Of a stretch of DNA of 7,157 bases, positions 6,466-7,157 are shown piece by piece. The position numbers were made by a program, and so were the translations under genes. This stretch comes from Cytophagales bacterium (GTDB lineage: Bacteria > Bacteroidota > Bacteroidia > Cytophagales > Cyclobacteriaceae), in the NCBI GenBank assembly GCA_003454975.1, contig DMST01000354.1:7447-14603 (forward strand), given 5' to 3'. Numbering within the stretch: position 1 is the first letter of the stretch; each line of letters begins with the position of its first letter. The notes under the pieces were generated by a model. The model saw only the letters and a list, made by a program, of their open reading frames with translations. It was not told the DNA's origin and made no database searches.

Positions 6466-7157
6466 ATGAAAAAGCTAATAGTAGCGATGCTATTGCTAAG
6501 CGCCACCTGGGTCCAAGCGCAGGACCAACCATCCAAGTGGGCGGTCCGAGGCTATCTGAAGGCGATGACCACCTTTCTGCCCGCTCCCAACTTGGATACC
6601 CTCCTGACGGACCACCTGATTCATCACCGGCTGAACGTACGGTGGTTTCCTACGGATGAGCTTACCGTGGTGGGCGAGCTGCGGACGCGGGTGTTCTACG
6701 GTGACTTTTACCGGGGTACACCCAGCTATCTGGAAAATGCCGCCGATGTGTACAATGACTACCTGGACCTATCCGTCAATATCATTGATCGACAGGGGAT
6801 GGGCGTGCACAGCTATCTGGACCGACTGTATGCGGAGTACGTGAAAGACAACTGGGAGATTCGTGCCGGTCGGCAGCGAATCAACTGGGGGCAGAACCTG
6901 GCTTGGAACCCCAATGATGTGTTCGTGGCCTACTCGTTTTTCGATTTTGACTACGAGGAACGGCCTGGCTCGGATGCCGTGCGGGTAAAGTACTACACGG
7001 GCATTTCGGGTAGTGTGGAGATAGCCTCCAACGTGGCCGATACACTGGCCAACTACGTGGCGGCTGCCATGTGGAAGTTCAACGTGAAGGGCTACGATGT
7101 GCAGGTGTTGGGAGGCTATGCCCGGCAAGATGTGGTGGCCGGTCTCGGCTGGGCCGG
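6466..7157 (+). CDS. Secreted outer-membrane beta-barrel-like protein (3' end beyond the window)
   Basis: The first 230 codons of an open frame that runs off the window; there is no stop. A signal peptide spans residues 1-18 (MKK, a leucine-rich core, VQA before Q19). The mature part alternates polar and hydrophobic residues in short strands rich in Tyr and Trp, as in outer-membrane barrels: for example LNVRWF, LTVVGELRTRVFYG and RLYAEYVKDNWEIRAGRQRINWG. GRQRINWG (135-142) followed by WNPNDVF (147-153) resembles the conserved centre of DUF1302-like and porin-like barrels that accompany LolA-like proteins and exporters in other bacteria; this family call is tentative. The ATG at 6466 fits because the signal peptide begins directly there. 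It lies 94 bases after the ATPase gene in the same direction and probably encodes the outer-membrane partner of the transporter. Confidence 0.7.
   Translation, partial: MKKLIVAMLLLSATWVQAQDQPSKWAVRGYLKAMTTFLPAPNLDTLLTDHLIHHRLNVRWFPTDELTVVGELRTRVFYGDFYRGTPSYLENAADVYNDYLDLSVNIIDRQGMGVHSYLDRLYAEYVKDNWEIRAGRQRINWGQNLAWNPNDVFVAYSFFDFDYEERPGSDAVRVKYYTGISGSVEIASNVADTLANYVAAAMWKFNVKGYDVQVLGGYARQDVVAGLGWA

Noticed and set aside
6656..6844. 62-codon plus-strand frame inside the barrel gene
   Set aside because: It is in another frame of the long open frame that begins with a signal peptide at 6466 and runs off the window.

Overview
The window looks like a chromosomal segment of a Bacteroidota bacterium. 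None of the confident starts has a Shine-Dalgarno sequence; the leaders are AT- or A-rich instead. The spacer at 2158-2424 holds a candidate promoter of the Bacteroidota -33/-7 type. The proteins also fit: a DUF1624-type membrane protein, a cupin AraC-type regulator and a LolA-like protein without a LolB-like partner in view. The genus cannot be named from the sequence; a Cytophagia- or Saprospiria-like relative is only an impression. There are no RNA genes, insertion sequences, phage genes or CRISPR arrays.

Layout. Positions 2-1165 (minus strand) encode a polytopic membrane protein of the DUF1624/HGSNAT-like acyltransferase group. Diverging from it across a short spacer is an AraC/XylS-type regulator (ending at 2157) with no ATG at its expected start. 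A 267-base AT-rich spacer (2158-2424) carries a hairpin over the regulator's stop codon, a cluster of TGAC half-sites that includes a 14-bp perfect palindrome, and a candidate promoter. It leads into a tight co-directional operon: a secreted LolA-like protein (2425-3177), two different FtsX/MacB-type permeases (3189-4406 and 4434-5648), a LolD/MacB-type ATPase (5673-6371) and, after 94 bases containing a degenerate 7-bp tandem repeat, the first 230 codons of a secreted protein resembling an outer-membrane beta-barrel (6466 to the window end).

How the genes may work together. The ATPase and the permease pair would form one inner-membrane ABC complex of the mechanotransmission type (LolCDE/MacB class). 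The LolA-like protein could take a hydrophobic cargo from it across the periplasm, and the barrel could receive or export that cargo at the outer membrane. No MacA-like adaptor is encoded between these genes. The system therefore reads as a dedicated lipid or lipoprotein export line parallel to the housekeeping Lol pathway; the cargo is unknown. The AraC-type regulator may control this operon, the divergent membrane acyltransferase-like gene, or both.
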